Origin: Aurantimicrobium sp. MWH-Uga1
GTDB taxonomy: Bacteria; Actinomycetota; Actinomycetes; Actinomycetales; Microbacteriaceae
Direction of reading: 5' to 3'
Assembly: GCF_003325955.1 (NCBI RefSeq)
Contig: NZ_CP030929.1
Span: 372,001-436,000 of the forward strand
Length of the DNA: 64,000 nt
Shown: piece by piece, positions 8,335-15,797 of the stretch
How positions within the stretch are numbered: the stretch's first letter is position 1
Layout of the letters: every line of letters starts with the position of its first letter
Translations under genes and position numbers: made by a program
The notes under the pieces: model-generated
The model's input: only the letters and a program-made list of their open reading frames with translations
What the model was told of the DNA's origin: nothing
Database searches by the model: none

Positions 8335-10182
8335 ATGTTCGGAAAGAAGGCAAAAGCAATGACGCCTAGCGATGCTCGTAAGAGCTTCGTCTCGCCTTAT
8401 GACCTGCCAGCACCCAAGGGCGCTGAAGGTTGGCAAGACCTCTACCCATACAACCTTGTATTCCAGGAGAACCTGAAGGACAAGGAAAACGCGAAGTTCT
8501 GGTTCTGCGACTCGCAGCACTGGCCCAACGTGTTCAAGCCATTTGAGACCGTCGGTGTGGAATTTGCCGTACGTTGCCTCGGTGCATACAACACCCGCCA
8601 CTACATCATTCCTCCAGCAAACGGTATTGAATTCCGTATTCACAACGGTTTCTGCTACATGAGCCCAGTTGCTGTTGCACCTGAGCTCATCGGTGACCGT
8701 GTACCTCACTTCATGGAGCGTGCAGGCTACTACTTCCAGAACTGGAACACCCTGCTCGAAAACTGGAAGAAGAAGGTTCTTGCAACCATCGAAGAGATGG
8801 ACGCCATCAACTTCGAAGCGCTTCCAGACATGGTTGACATTGAGGTCATCACCAGCGGTGCTGGTATTGACCCCACCGCCAAGATGATGGCTGACTATGA
8901 CCGTCTGATCCAGCTGGCATATAAGAACTGGGAGCACCACTTCGAGTTCCTGAACCTCGGTTACGTTGCTTACCTGGACTTCTTCGGTTTCTGCAAGGAA
9001 TCCTTCCCCGGCATCCCCGACTTGGCTATCGCCAAGATGGTGATGGGTGTGGACTCGGTTCTCTTCCGTCCCGATGACGAGCTCAAGGATCTTGCTGAGC
9101 TAGCTGTCAAGCACAACCTCACCGCTGTTTTCGCAAAGAACAACGATGCTGCAGCAACTCTTGCTGAGCTCGAAGGCTCTGCTGATGGCAAGAAGTGGAT
9201 TGCTGCATGGGAGAAGGCTCAGGAGCCTTGGTTCAACTACACCAGCGGTAACGGTTTCTACGGTTCAGACGTCTACTGGCGTGACAACCTGGATCTCCCC
9301 ATGGGGTACATCCAGGACTACGTTGTTCGTGCTGCAAAGGGCGAGCAGCTTCACCGCCCCAAGGACGAGCTCATCGCAGAGCGCGACCGCATCACCAGTG
9401 AGTACGCTGAACTTCTCGACGGCGAAGCCCTCGAGACCTTCAACGGCAAGCTCGGTCTTGCACGCACCGTCTACCCCTATGTAGAAGACCACAACTTCTA
9501 CATCGAGCACTGGACCATGGGTGTCTTCTGGCGCAAGGTTCGTCAGCTGTCTCGTCTGCTGCACAGCTACGGATTCTGGACTGAACCAGATGACATGCTG
9601 TACCTGACCCGTGACGAAGTACGTCCCGTACTGTTCGACCTTGCAACCGGTTGGGGTGTTGGCGCTGACTGCATCGCACCTACCTACTGGCCAGCCGAGA
9701 TCGAGCGTCGTCGCAAGATCGTCGATGCTTTGATGACTGCACGCCCCGAGCCTGCATTCAACGAGCCTCCTGCAGAAATCAACGAGCCATTCACCATCAT
9801 GCTCTGGGGTATCACCACCGAGCAGGTTCAGCAGTGGCTTGGCGCTGAAGAGGGCGACCCCAACCAGCTCAAGGGTATGGCAGCATCCCCTGGTGTTGTT
9901 GAGGGTAAGGCTCGCGTCATCATGGGACCAGAGCAGCTCGATGAGCTCCAGCAGGGCGAAATCCTTGTTGCTCCTGTGACCGCACCGAGCTGGGGACCTG
10001 TCTTCGGCAAGATCAGCGCAACTGTGACCGACATCGGTGGAATGATGAGCCACGCGGCTATCGTTTGCCGTGAGTACGGCCTCCCCGCCGTGACCGGTAC
10101 CGGTTCTGCTTCCACCAAGATCAAGACCGGTATGAAGCTTCGAGTCGATGGCTCGAACGGTACCGTCGAGATTATTGGCTAA
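8335..10182 (+). CDS. creH: PEP-utilising phosphohistidine subunit of an alkylphenol kinase (CreH-like)
   Basis: A 615-residue protein. The first 510 residues are aromatic-rich (for example FWFCDSQHWPNVFKPFE) and resemble the central part of phenylphosphate synthase subunit 1. The last 100 residues are the PEP-utilising mobile domain, with GMAASPGVVEGKARV and the phospho-accepting His573 in GGMMSHAAIVC. It lacks the pyruvate/PEP-binding TIM barrel of PEP synthase, so the acceptor is not pyruvate. With the ATP-grasp subunit it would transfer phosphate from ATP through His573 to a phenolic hydroxyl, probably 4-cresol. The anaerobic phenol enzyme has a third CBS-domain subunit, and none is present here. 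Confidence 0.82.
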   Translation: MFGKKAKAMTPSDARKSFVSPYDLPAPKGAEGWQDLYPYNLVFQENLKDKENAKFWFCDSQHWPNVFKPFETVGVEFAVRCLGAYNTRHYIIPPANGIEFRIHNGFCYMSPVAVAPELIGDRVPHFMERAGYYFQNWNTLLENWKKKVLATIEEMDAINFEALPDMVDIEVITSGAGIDPTAKMMADYDRLIQLAYKNWEHHFEFLNLGYVAYLDFFGFCKESFPGIPDLAIAKMVMGVDSVLFRPDDELKDLAELAVKHNLTAVFAKNNDAAATLAELEGSADGKKWIAAWEKAQEPWFNYTSGNGFYGSDVYWRDNLDLPMGYIQDYVVRAAKGEQLHRPKDELIAERDRITSEYAELLDGEALETFNGKLGLARTVYPYVEDHNFYIEHWTMGVFWRKVRQLSRLLHSYGFWTEPDDMLYLTRDEVRPVLFDLATGWGVGADCIAPTYWPAEIERRRKIVDALMTARPEPAFNEPPAEINEPFTIMLWGITTEQVQQWLGAEEGDPNQLKGMAASPGVVEGKARVIMGPEQLDELQQGEILVAPVTAPSWGPVFGKISATVTDIGGMMSHAAIVCREYGLPAVTGTGSASTKIKTGMKLRVDGSNGTVEIIG

Positions 10183-10207
10183 GTAAGTAGCCGCTAAGGA
10201 ATACACC

Positions 10208-10921
10208 ATGTCGTCCCCATCCCACTCACCAGTTGTCAATCACCTGGGCCGCGATGTCACCGGAAAAATTCCGGACGCATCGCGAGTCCCCGGGATGATT
10301 GAACTGAACGAGCGGGATGGGGCGATTTGGTCCCTCGCAAAGGATTTCCTTCGCACCCGCGATAACGATGCACACAGCCTCTATGCGTACTCAATCGCCC
10401 AAGCTTTGCTTTCACAAATCCCTGAAGCCGATGAAAACATCGTGCTTCCTGCGATTCTTCTGCACGACACGGGTTGGTCCACTGTCGACGAACGCCTAGC
10501 ACTGGAAGCTATTGCTCCCGGAGCTGATGGTTCTCTCGATCACCTCATCATTCAGCATGAAAAAGAGGGTGCACGCATTGCTCGTGAAATCCTCGAGCAG
10601 GTCGGGGTCCCCGAGCAAGACATCGTCCAGATTGTGGACATCATTGATGGCCACGACACCCGCCTTGTGGCGATGAGCACAAACGACGCTGTCGTGAAAG
10701 ACTCCGACAAGGTCTGGCGCGTCACCCCACACGGTCGCCGCGTCGTGATGGACTGGTTTGGTATTGATGCCGAGCAGTCCTTGCGCCTGTGTGCTTACCG
10801 CGCATATAACGAACTTTTTACTGACCAAGCCAAAGCAATGTCCAGGGTTCTTGTCACTACCGCGTGCATGGACTACATGGATGAACTGGCTAATACGTAC
10901 ACTCGAGAGGACCTCGCCTAA
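10208..10921 (+). CDS. HD-domain phosphohydrolase, first of two paralogues
   Basis: A 237-residue HD-superfamily metal-dependent phosphohydrolase. Seen: His of DNDAHSLYAYSIAQ, the HD pair in ILLHDTGWSTVDE, His of IIQHEKEGARIARE, DIIDGHDTR, and the distal Asp in KDSDKVWRV. These provide the ligands for a two-metal site. It probably removes phosphate from a phosphorylated intermediate of the alkylphenol route. It has an additional N-terminal segment of about 25 residues compared with the second HD protein. It has no obvious place in the cre order as I know it, so it is an additional copy whose substrate is uncertain. TAATG couples it to the SDR gene. Confidence 0.75.
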   Translation: MSSPSHSPVVNHLGRDVTGKIPDASRVPGMIELNERDGAIWSLAKDFLRTRDNDAHSLYAYSIAQALLSQIPEADENIVLPAILLHDTGWSTVDERLALEAIAPGADGSLDHLIIQHEKEGARIAREILEQVGVPEQDIVQIVDIIDGHDTRLVAMSTNDAVVKDSDKVWRVTPHGRRVVMDWFGIDAEQSLRLCAYRAYNELFTDQAKAMSRVLVTTACMDYMDELANTYTREDLA

Positions 10922-11679
10922 TGGCCACAGATCAATTTGAGGGCAAGGTTGTTATCGTCACCGGTGCAGCTGGAGGCCTCGGTCGCGCATTTGCGCAAGG
11001 TTTTGCAGCCGAGGGTGCCCAGCTGGTTGTGGCCGATATTGACCTTGCTGGTGTGGAAGAAACCGCAGCGATGCTGACCGCCTCTGGCGCAGCAGCAATC
11101 GCTGTCAAGGTCGATGTCACCAACAAAGAATCCACCGACGCCCTTGCTCAGGCAGCTATTGATGCTTTTGGCCGTATTGATGTGCTCATCAACAACGCAG
11201 CCATCTACGCAACGTTGACCCGCAAGCCCTTTACCGAGATTGACCCTGCCGAATGGGATCGCGTGATGAACGTGAACGTCAAGGGTGCATGGCTGTGTTC
11301 TGCCTCGGTATATCCGCGAATGGCGCAGCCCGGTGGTCGTATTGTGAACATAGCCTCCGCCACCGTTTTCAGTGGCTCACCACTGTGGATGCACTATGTC
11401 GCTTCCAAGGGGGCAGTCATCGGCATGACCCGCGTAATGGCTCGTGAAGTGGGACCCCAGGGTGTCACCGTCAACGCCATTGCGCCTGGGTTTACGCTCA
11501 CTGAGGCCAGCTTGAGCCTGATGGAAGACGCAGAAACCTATGGTGTTGACCGCGGTGCCATCAAGCGCGCCAGCCAGCCTGAAGACATTGTGGGAACCGC
11601 AATATTCCTTGCCGGCGATCAGTCCGGATACATCACCGGCCAGACCCTCGTGGTTGATGGCGGCAAACAATTTATCTAA
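10921..11679 (+). CDS. creG: SDR-family alcohol dehydrogenase (CreG-like)
   Basis: A 252-residue classical short-chain dehydrogenase. Seen: the nucleotide-binding TGAAGGLGRA near residue 15, NNAA, the catalytic Ser region NIASATVFSGS, YVASK (Tyr near 160, Lys four residues later), and a C-terminal TGQTLVVDGG. An Asp at the end of beta-2 (VVADID) suggests NAD rather than NADP. In the cre pathway CreG oxidises 4-hydroxybenzyl alcohol to the aldehyde, and its position between the HD and ferredoxin genes fits. Its ATG overlaps the upstream stop codon (TAATG). Confidence 0.83.
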   Translation: MATDQFEGKVVIVTGAAGGLGRAFAQGFAAEGAQLVVADIDLAGVEETAAMLTASGAAAIAVKVDVTNKESTDALAQAAIDAFGRIDVLINNAAIYATLTRKPFTEIDPAEWDRVMNVNVKGAWLCSASVYPRMAQPGGRIVNIASATVFSGSPLWMHYVASKGAVIGMTRVMAREVGPQGVTVNAIAPGFTLTEASLSLMEDAETYGVDRGAIKRASQPEDIVGTAIFLAGDQSGYITGQTLVVDGGKQFI

Positions 11680-11716
11680 GAACTCGTACGACAGAAAGAG
11701 ACAACAGGAGTAATAC

Positions 11717-12037
11717 ATGCCTCACGTAACCTACATTTCCCCCGACGGAACCGAGACCACTCTTGAAGCCCGCGACGGTGACTCCGTAATGGAGATTGCT
11801 GTCAAGAACGGCGTCAAGGGCATCGTCGCAGAGTGTGGTGGCGCTTGCTCCTGTGCAACCTGCCACGTTTACGTCGACGATGCATTCGTCGAAGCTGTTG
11901 GTGAAGTTTCTGACCTCGAAGACGACATGCTCGATGGTGCCGAATCGGAGCGCCTTCCAGTTTCCCGCCTGTCCTGCCAGATCAAGATGTGTGCAGACCT
12001 CGACGGTCTCAAAGTCCGGATTGCCCCTAAGCAGTAA
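11717..12037 (+). CDS. creF: [2Fe-2S] ferredoxin, P450 partner (CreF-like)
   Basis: A 106-residue adrenodoxin/putidaredoxin-type ferredoxin. The cluster ligands follow the family pattern: Cys40-x5-Cys46-x2-Cys49 and Cys87. An additional Cys44 lies inside the binding loop. An acidic stretch (VSDLEDDMLDGAESE, about 64-78) matches the partner-docking helix of adrenodoxin-like ferredoxins. It would pass electrons from the flavoprotein encoded 5 bp downstream to the P450. AGGAG precedes the ATG. Confidence 0.9.
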   Translation: MPHVTYISPDGTETTLEARDGDSVMEIAVKNGVKGIVAECGGACSCATCHVYVDDAFVEAVGEVSDLEDDMLDGAESERLPVSRLSCQIKMCADLDGLKVRIAPKQ

Positions 12038-12042
12038 TCATC

Positions 12043-13287
12043 ATGAAAGAAAAGATTCTCATCATTGGTGCCGGTCAAGCCGGCATGCAAATAGCCTCGT
12101 CGCTGCGCGACGAAGGCTATGCCGGTGATGTCACCATCGTGGGCGAGGAAGCATATGCTCCCTATCAGCGCCCACCGCTGTCAAAGGCCTATCTGGCCGG
12201 CGAGATGGATGAAGAATCTTTAGAGTTCCGTAACGAGCACTTCTATGTTGAGAACAACATTGGCGTGGTTACCGGTGAGCAAATCGAGCATGTGGAGTTT
12301 GGCCCCAACGGGGGAGTGGCCACAGGCCGCTCGGGAAAAACCTATGCATTCGACAAGCTTGCTCTGACCACAGGTGCAGATCCGCGCAAATTAAAAGTCG
12401 ACGGAGCTGATCTTGACGGCGTGCTGTACATGCGCCACCTCGACGATGCCAAAGAGCTGAAAAAGCGGTGGGATTCCATTACGAACGTCGTAGTGCTCGG
12501 CGGAGGATTTATTGGTCTTGAGGTTGCTGCGGTTGCACAAAAGCATGGAAAGAACGTCACCGTGTTGCAATCCGGTAGCAGGCTCATGGGTCGTGCAGTC
12601 TCACCTATCGTGAGTGACTTTTATAAAGCAGCCCATGAAAAACGTGGCACCACCGTCACTCTCAATGCTCAGGTCTCTCGCGTGGTTGGTGACAACGGCA
12701 AAGTAACCGGAGTGCAACTAGCTGATGGCTCTGTGGTCCCAGCAGACATTGTCATGGTCGGAATTGGTGTCACCGCACGCGGTGAACTAGCCGACCAGCT
12801 GGCGCTAGAGATGGAAGATGGCGTCATCGTTGTCAACGAATATGCCGAAACTTCCAACCCCAATGTTGTTGCCGCCGGTGATGCAGTGATTTTGCCGCAC
12901 CCACTTGGCCACGAAGGTCAGGTTCGACTTGAATCTGTACAGAATGCTGTTGATCAAGCCAAGGTTGCCGCCAAGACCCTCATGGGAATTCGCGAGCCTT
13001 ATCGTGCTGTTCCCTGGTTCTGGTCTGATCAGGCAGATCTCAAACTTCAGATTGCTGGCTTGTCTTCTGGATATGACCAGACCGTTATTCGCGGCGATAT
13101 GGCCGCGGAAAAGTTCTCCGTTCTGTATTACAAGAACGGTTCCCTGTTGGCTATCGACGCTGTCAACGACGTCAGTGACTACATGGCCGTTCGCCGCGCA
13201 CTTACTGCAGGTGCCACTATTCCTGCAGATGCGGCAGCAGACTCCACCATTGCCCTCAAAACGCTCATCACGGGCGGGGAAGCGTAA
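12043..13287 (+). CDS. creE: Ferredoxin reductase, FAD/NAD(P)H dependent (CreE-like)
   Basis: A 414-residue putidaredoxin-reductase-type flavoprotein. Seen: the FAD-binding IIGAGQAGMQIA at the N-terminus, PYQRPPLSKAYL typical of this family, the NAD(P)H-binding VVLGGGFIGLEVAA near residue 150, and the second FAD motif NVVAAGDAV near 285, followed by the C-terminal interface domain with PWFWSDQ. It reduces the ferredoxin encoded immediately upstream and so feeds the P450. Together the three genes form a complete class I P450 system. Confidence 0.88.
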   Translation: MKEKILIIGAGQAGMQIASSLRDEGYAGDVTIVGEEAYAPYQRPPLSKAYLAGEMDEESLEFRNEHFYVENNIGVVTGEQIEHVEFGPNGGVATGRSGKTYAFDKLALTTGADPRKLKVDGADLDGVLYMRHLDDAKELKKRWDSITNVVVLGGGFIGLEVAAVAQKHGKNVTVLQSGSRLMGRAVSPIVSDFYKAAHEKRGTTVTLNAQVSRVVGDNGKVTGVQLADGSVVPADIVMVGIGVTARGELADQLALEMEDGVIVVNEYAETSNPNVVAAGDAVILPHPLGHEGQVRLESVQNAVDQAKVAAKTLMGIREPYRAVPWFWSDQADLKLQIAGLSSGYDQTVIRGDMAAEKFSVLYYKNGSLLAIDAVNDVSDYMAVRRALTAGATIPADAAADSTIALKTLITGGEA

Positions 13288-13292
13288 AGAAA

Positions 13293-13955
13293 ATGACGAT
13301 GGAATACACGCATGTCCTTGGAGACATCCCGACCCTCGCTAATGGGGCAAGCCCCCGCGGACAGTGGGAAAACCTTGATGCAGTATGGGTGGCAGTTCGC
13401 CCCTACCTGCGCACTCGTGCTAACGACATTCACCTGCCACTGTCGTTCAACTTTGCTGAGCTACTCCTGGACCACCACCCCGAGGCAGATTCACTAGTGA
13501 CTCGTCTTGCGATACTTCTGCACGACACCGGCTGGGCTCGTGTCGATGAGGAGCGCATCATTTCTGAGGGTTTCCGCAGCGAGAACGCTATGCAGTCTGA
13601 TATTCGAGTTCTGCACGAAATCGAGGGATGCAACATCGCCCGCGAAGTATTGCCACCCTTGGGATATAGCGATGAGGTCGTCGAGGCAGTGTGCAAGATT
13701 ATTGACGGCCACGACACTGACCCCAACCATGACGGCATCGAAGATGCCATCATGCGTGATGCTGACCGCCTCTGGCGTTTCCAACCCACCGGTATGGCCT
13801 TCTCTGCACTGTGGTTTGGTAAGACACCACAGGAGATTCGCCTCCGTCTTGAAGACACCATCTATGGCCAGCTCATTACTCCCGAGGCACGCGCCATCGC
13901 AGAAGTAGAACTTGCTCGTTCCATCGAACTGCTCAAACTCGACGTTATTCAGTAA
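13293..13955 (+). CDS. creD: HD-domain phosphohydrolase, second paralogue (CreD-like)
   Basis: A 220-residue HD-superfamily protein that shares its core with the first HD protein of the operon: RANDIHLPLSF, ILLHDTGWARVDEER, HEIEGCNIARE, IIDGHDTD and MRDADRLWRF. By position between the ferredoxin reductase and the aldehyde dehydrogenase it corresponds to CreD, which releases phosphate from 4-hydroxybenzyl phosphate in the known 4-cresol pathway. The metal-ligand histidines and aspartates all appear intact. It starts 5 bp after the reductase gene. Two ATG codons are close (13293 and 13299), and the first is used here. Confidence 0.78.
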   Translation: MTMEYTHVLGDIPTLANGASPRGQWENLDAVWVAVRPYLRTRANDIHLPLSFNFAELLLDHHPEADSLVTRLAILLHDTGWARVDEERIISEGFRSENAMQSDIRVLHEIEGCNIAREVLPPLGYSDEVVEAVCKIIDGHDTDPNHDGIEDAIMRDADRLWRFQPTGMAFSALWFGKTPQEIRLRLEDTIYGQLITPEARAIAEVELARSIELLKLDVIQ

Positions 13956-13962
13956 GGACATC

Positions 13963-15420
13963 ATGACCACGCTCCAGGAATACCACGACGATAACTTCAT
14001 CAACGGAGATTGGGTTAAGTCCCTCTCCTCCACGAAGATCGAGATTGTCGATCCTTCCACGGAGGAAGTGTGGGGTGCTGTTCCTGCCTCAACCGTTGAA
14101 GACATTGACCGTGCTGTTCAGGCAGCCCACGATGCTTTCCGTGGCACAGGATGGAGCGATATCGGCGCCCCCGCACGTGCAGAGATGATGATGCGTCTTG
14201 CGGACGAGTTTGAAGCACGCGCTGAGCGCTTGGCCATGATTATTACCAGTGAAAACGGCACTGGAATCACCGAAACGCGTCAGGCGGCAGGTCACGCTGG
14301 CAAGCTCCTGCGCTACTACGCAGGCCTTGCCGACTATGTTGACCAGGTTGATGAGCGTCCTTTCCCTGGTGTTGCTGACCAATTCACAGAGGTTGTTCGC
14401 CAGCCTCGTGGTGTTGCTGCCTTGATTGCACCTTGGAACTTCCCTGTTGCTCTCGTGATGGTCAAACTTGCTCCGGCACTGATTGCTGGCTGCACAGTGG
14501 TCATCAAGCCTGCATCAGAGACGCCTCTGGATCTGCGCATCCTGATGGAAGCAGCCCAGGCCGCAGGTATTCCTGAGGGTGTGCTCAACCTCATTACCTG
14601 CAGCCGTGATGTTGTTGGTGCCCTGGTTGAACATCCACTGGTTGCCAAGGTTGCGTTCACCGGGTCGACTGGCGTCGGACGCCTGCTCGCTGAGCAGTGC
14701 GGACGCCTGCTTCGCCCGGTCACTTTGGAACTGGGTGGAAAGTCAGCGAGCATCGTGCTTACTGACGCCAACTTGGACTACTTCGCCTCCATGCTCAACC
14801 GCACCTGTCTGCGGAACACTGGCCAAACCTGCTACAACTCGACCCGTATTCTTGCGCCACGGTCGATGTATAACGAGGTTGTCGATGCTGTCGCCACCGT
14901 TGTGGGAAACACCATTATTGGCGACCCCTTCGACCCTGCAACTGTGTATGGACCTTCTGCTTCACAGAAGCAGGCGGCCACTGTTGCTGAGTACATTCGC
15001 ATCGGACAAGAAGAGGGCGCACGCGTTGCTGTTGGTGGTTCCGGAATGCCTGAGGGCATTACTCGTGGCTACTACAACAAGCCCACCGTCTTTGCTGATG
15101 TGAACAACCAGATGCGTGTGGCCCGTGAAGAGATCTTTGGCCCCGTGCTTGTTGTCATTCCCTATGAGGATGAAAACGATGCTGTCAGCATCGCCAACGA
15201 TTCGCCCTTTGGTTTGGGTGGCTCAATCTTCACCGAGGATGCTGACCATGGCGCTGCACTTGCCCGCCGTATTGAATCTGGTTCTGTGGGAATCAACTTC
15301 TACGGATCTAACCTTGCTGCGCCATTTGGTGGTTGGAAGGATTCAGGAATTGGCATGGAATACGGACCAGAGGCCATCGGCGCATACACGCGCATGAAGT
15401 CCATCCACCGTAAGCGCTAA
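13963..15420 (+). CDS. creC: Aldehyde dehydrogenase (CreC-like, 4-hydroxybenzaldehyde oxidation)
   Basis: A 485-residue NAD(P)-dependent aldehyde dehydrogenase. Seen: the cofactor-site block APWNFPVALVMVKLAPAL, FTGSTGVGRLLAEQ, the general base in LELGGKSASIVL, the catalytic Cys in RNTGQTCYNSTR, and EEIFGPVLVV. In the proposed pathway it converts 4-hydroxybenzaldehyde to 4-hydroxybenzoate, the substrate of PobA encoded nearby. The ATG at 13963, seven bases after the HD stop codon and preceded by AAGGA, is chosen over an upstream in-frame start that would overlap the HD gene. It is the last gene of the plus-strand cre operon. Confidence 0.85.
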   Translation: MTTLQEYHDDNFINGDWVKSLSSTKIEIVDPSTEEVWGAVPASTVEDIDRAVQAAHDAFRGTGWSDIGAPARAEMMMRLADEFEARAERLAMIITSENGTGITETRQAAGHAGKLLRYYAGLADYVDQVDERPFPGVADQFTEVVRQPRGVAALIAPWNFPVALVMVKLAPALIAGCTVVIKPASETPLDLRILMEAAQAAGIPEGVLNLITCSRDVVGALVEHPLVAKVAFTGSTGVGRLLAEQCGRLLRPVTLELGGKSASIVLTDANLDYFASMLNRTCLRNTGQTCYNSTRILAPRSMYNEVVDAVATVVGNTIIGDPFDPATVYGPSASQKQAATVAEYIRIGQEEGARVAVGGSGMPEGITRGYYNKPTVFADVNNQMRVAREEIFGPVLVVIPYEDENDAVSIANDSPFGLGGSIFTEDADHGAALARRIESGSVGINFYGSNLAAPFGGWKDSGIGMEYGPEAIGAYTRMKSIHRKR

Positions 15421-15427
15421 GAGCAGA

Positions 15428-15718
15428 TTAAGTCCACTGAATATCCAGTGGTTCCAACTTGGACGCAAACTTTCTTAGGTGACGCTCCAGGACGTCTTTG
15501 ACAATGACGAGGGTGTCTTGGTCATGGGCGCGGGCTTCAAGGACGAGAACACCGTTCCCGGGGAGCACTTTGCCCTCACCATCGCGAATGAGGAGCTCCC
15601 AGCCTTGACTGGTTTCCGTCATGGGGCACTTGTGAGACAGATGTGAGGCAAGTTGTTTGCCATATCTTTCAGGGCGCTCAATCACTACCTCTGCGCGTTC
15701 GACAAGTTCGAAGGTCAT
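15428..15718 (-). CDS. DUF2218-family small protein
   Basis: A 96-residue protein matching the DUF2218 pattern: an N-terminal RAEVVIERPERYGKQLASHLSHK, then a compact beta-rich middle and a C-terminal DVLERHLRKFAS followed by LDIQW. The family's biochemical role is not known to me. It is on the minus strand directly downstream of pobA, separated from it by a strong stem-loop, and its stop is 7 bp from the convergent aldehyde dehydrogenase gene. The ATG at 15718 gives the usual family length. A longer in-frame extension runs into pobA and is rejected. Confidence 0.7.
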   Translation of the reverse strand: MTFELVERAEVVIERPERYGKQLASHLSHKCPMTETSQGWELLIRDGEGKVLPGNGVLVLEARAHDQDTLVIVKDVLERHLRKFASKLEPLDIQWT

Positions 15719-15752
15719 GTCCTCATTATCCAGTGTGAAGGTGAAAATGATC

Positions 15753-15785
15753 GAGGCCCCCTTCCTGCTGGTCTGGGGGCCTCGA
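15753..15785 (-). terminator. Stem-loop between pobA and the DUF2218 gene
   Basis: A 10-bp perfect stem, CGAGGCCCCC with its complement, surrounds a 13-nt loop. It would end or attenuate the pobA transcript before the DUF2218 gene. Confidence 0.6.
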
Positions 15786-15797
15786 AGTAATGTGTGA

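Noticed and set aside
7188..10182. Anaerobic phenylphosphate synthase for phenol carboxylation
   Set aside because: Subunit sizes match, but there is no UbiD-type phenylphosphate carboxylase and no CBS third subunit. The operon contains an oxygen-dependent P450 system and an aldehyde dehydrogenase, which fits the cre route.
9265..10239. Open frame of 324 codons antisense to creH
   Set aside because: It lies opposite the conserved mobile domain of creH, has no family resemblance and no promoter or ribosome-binding site.
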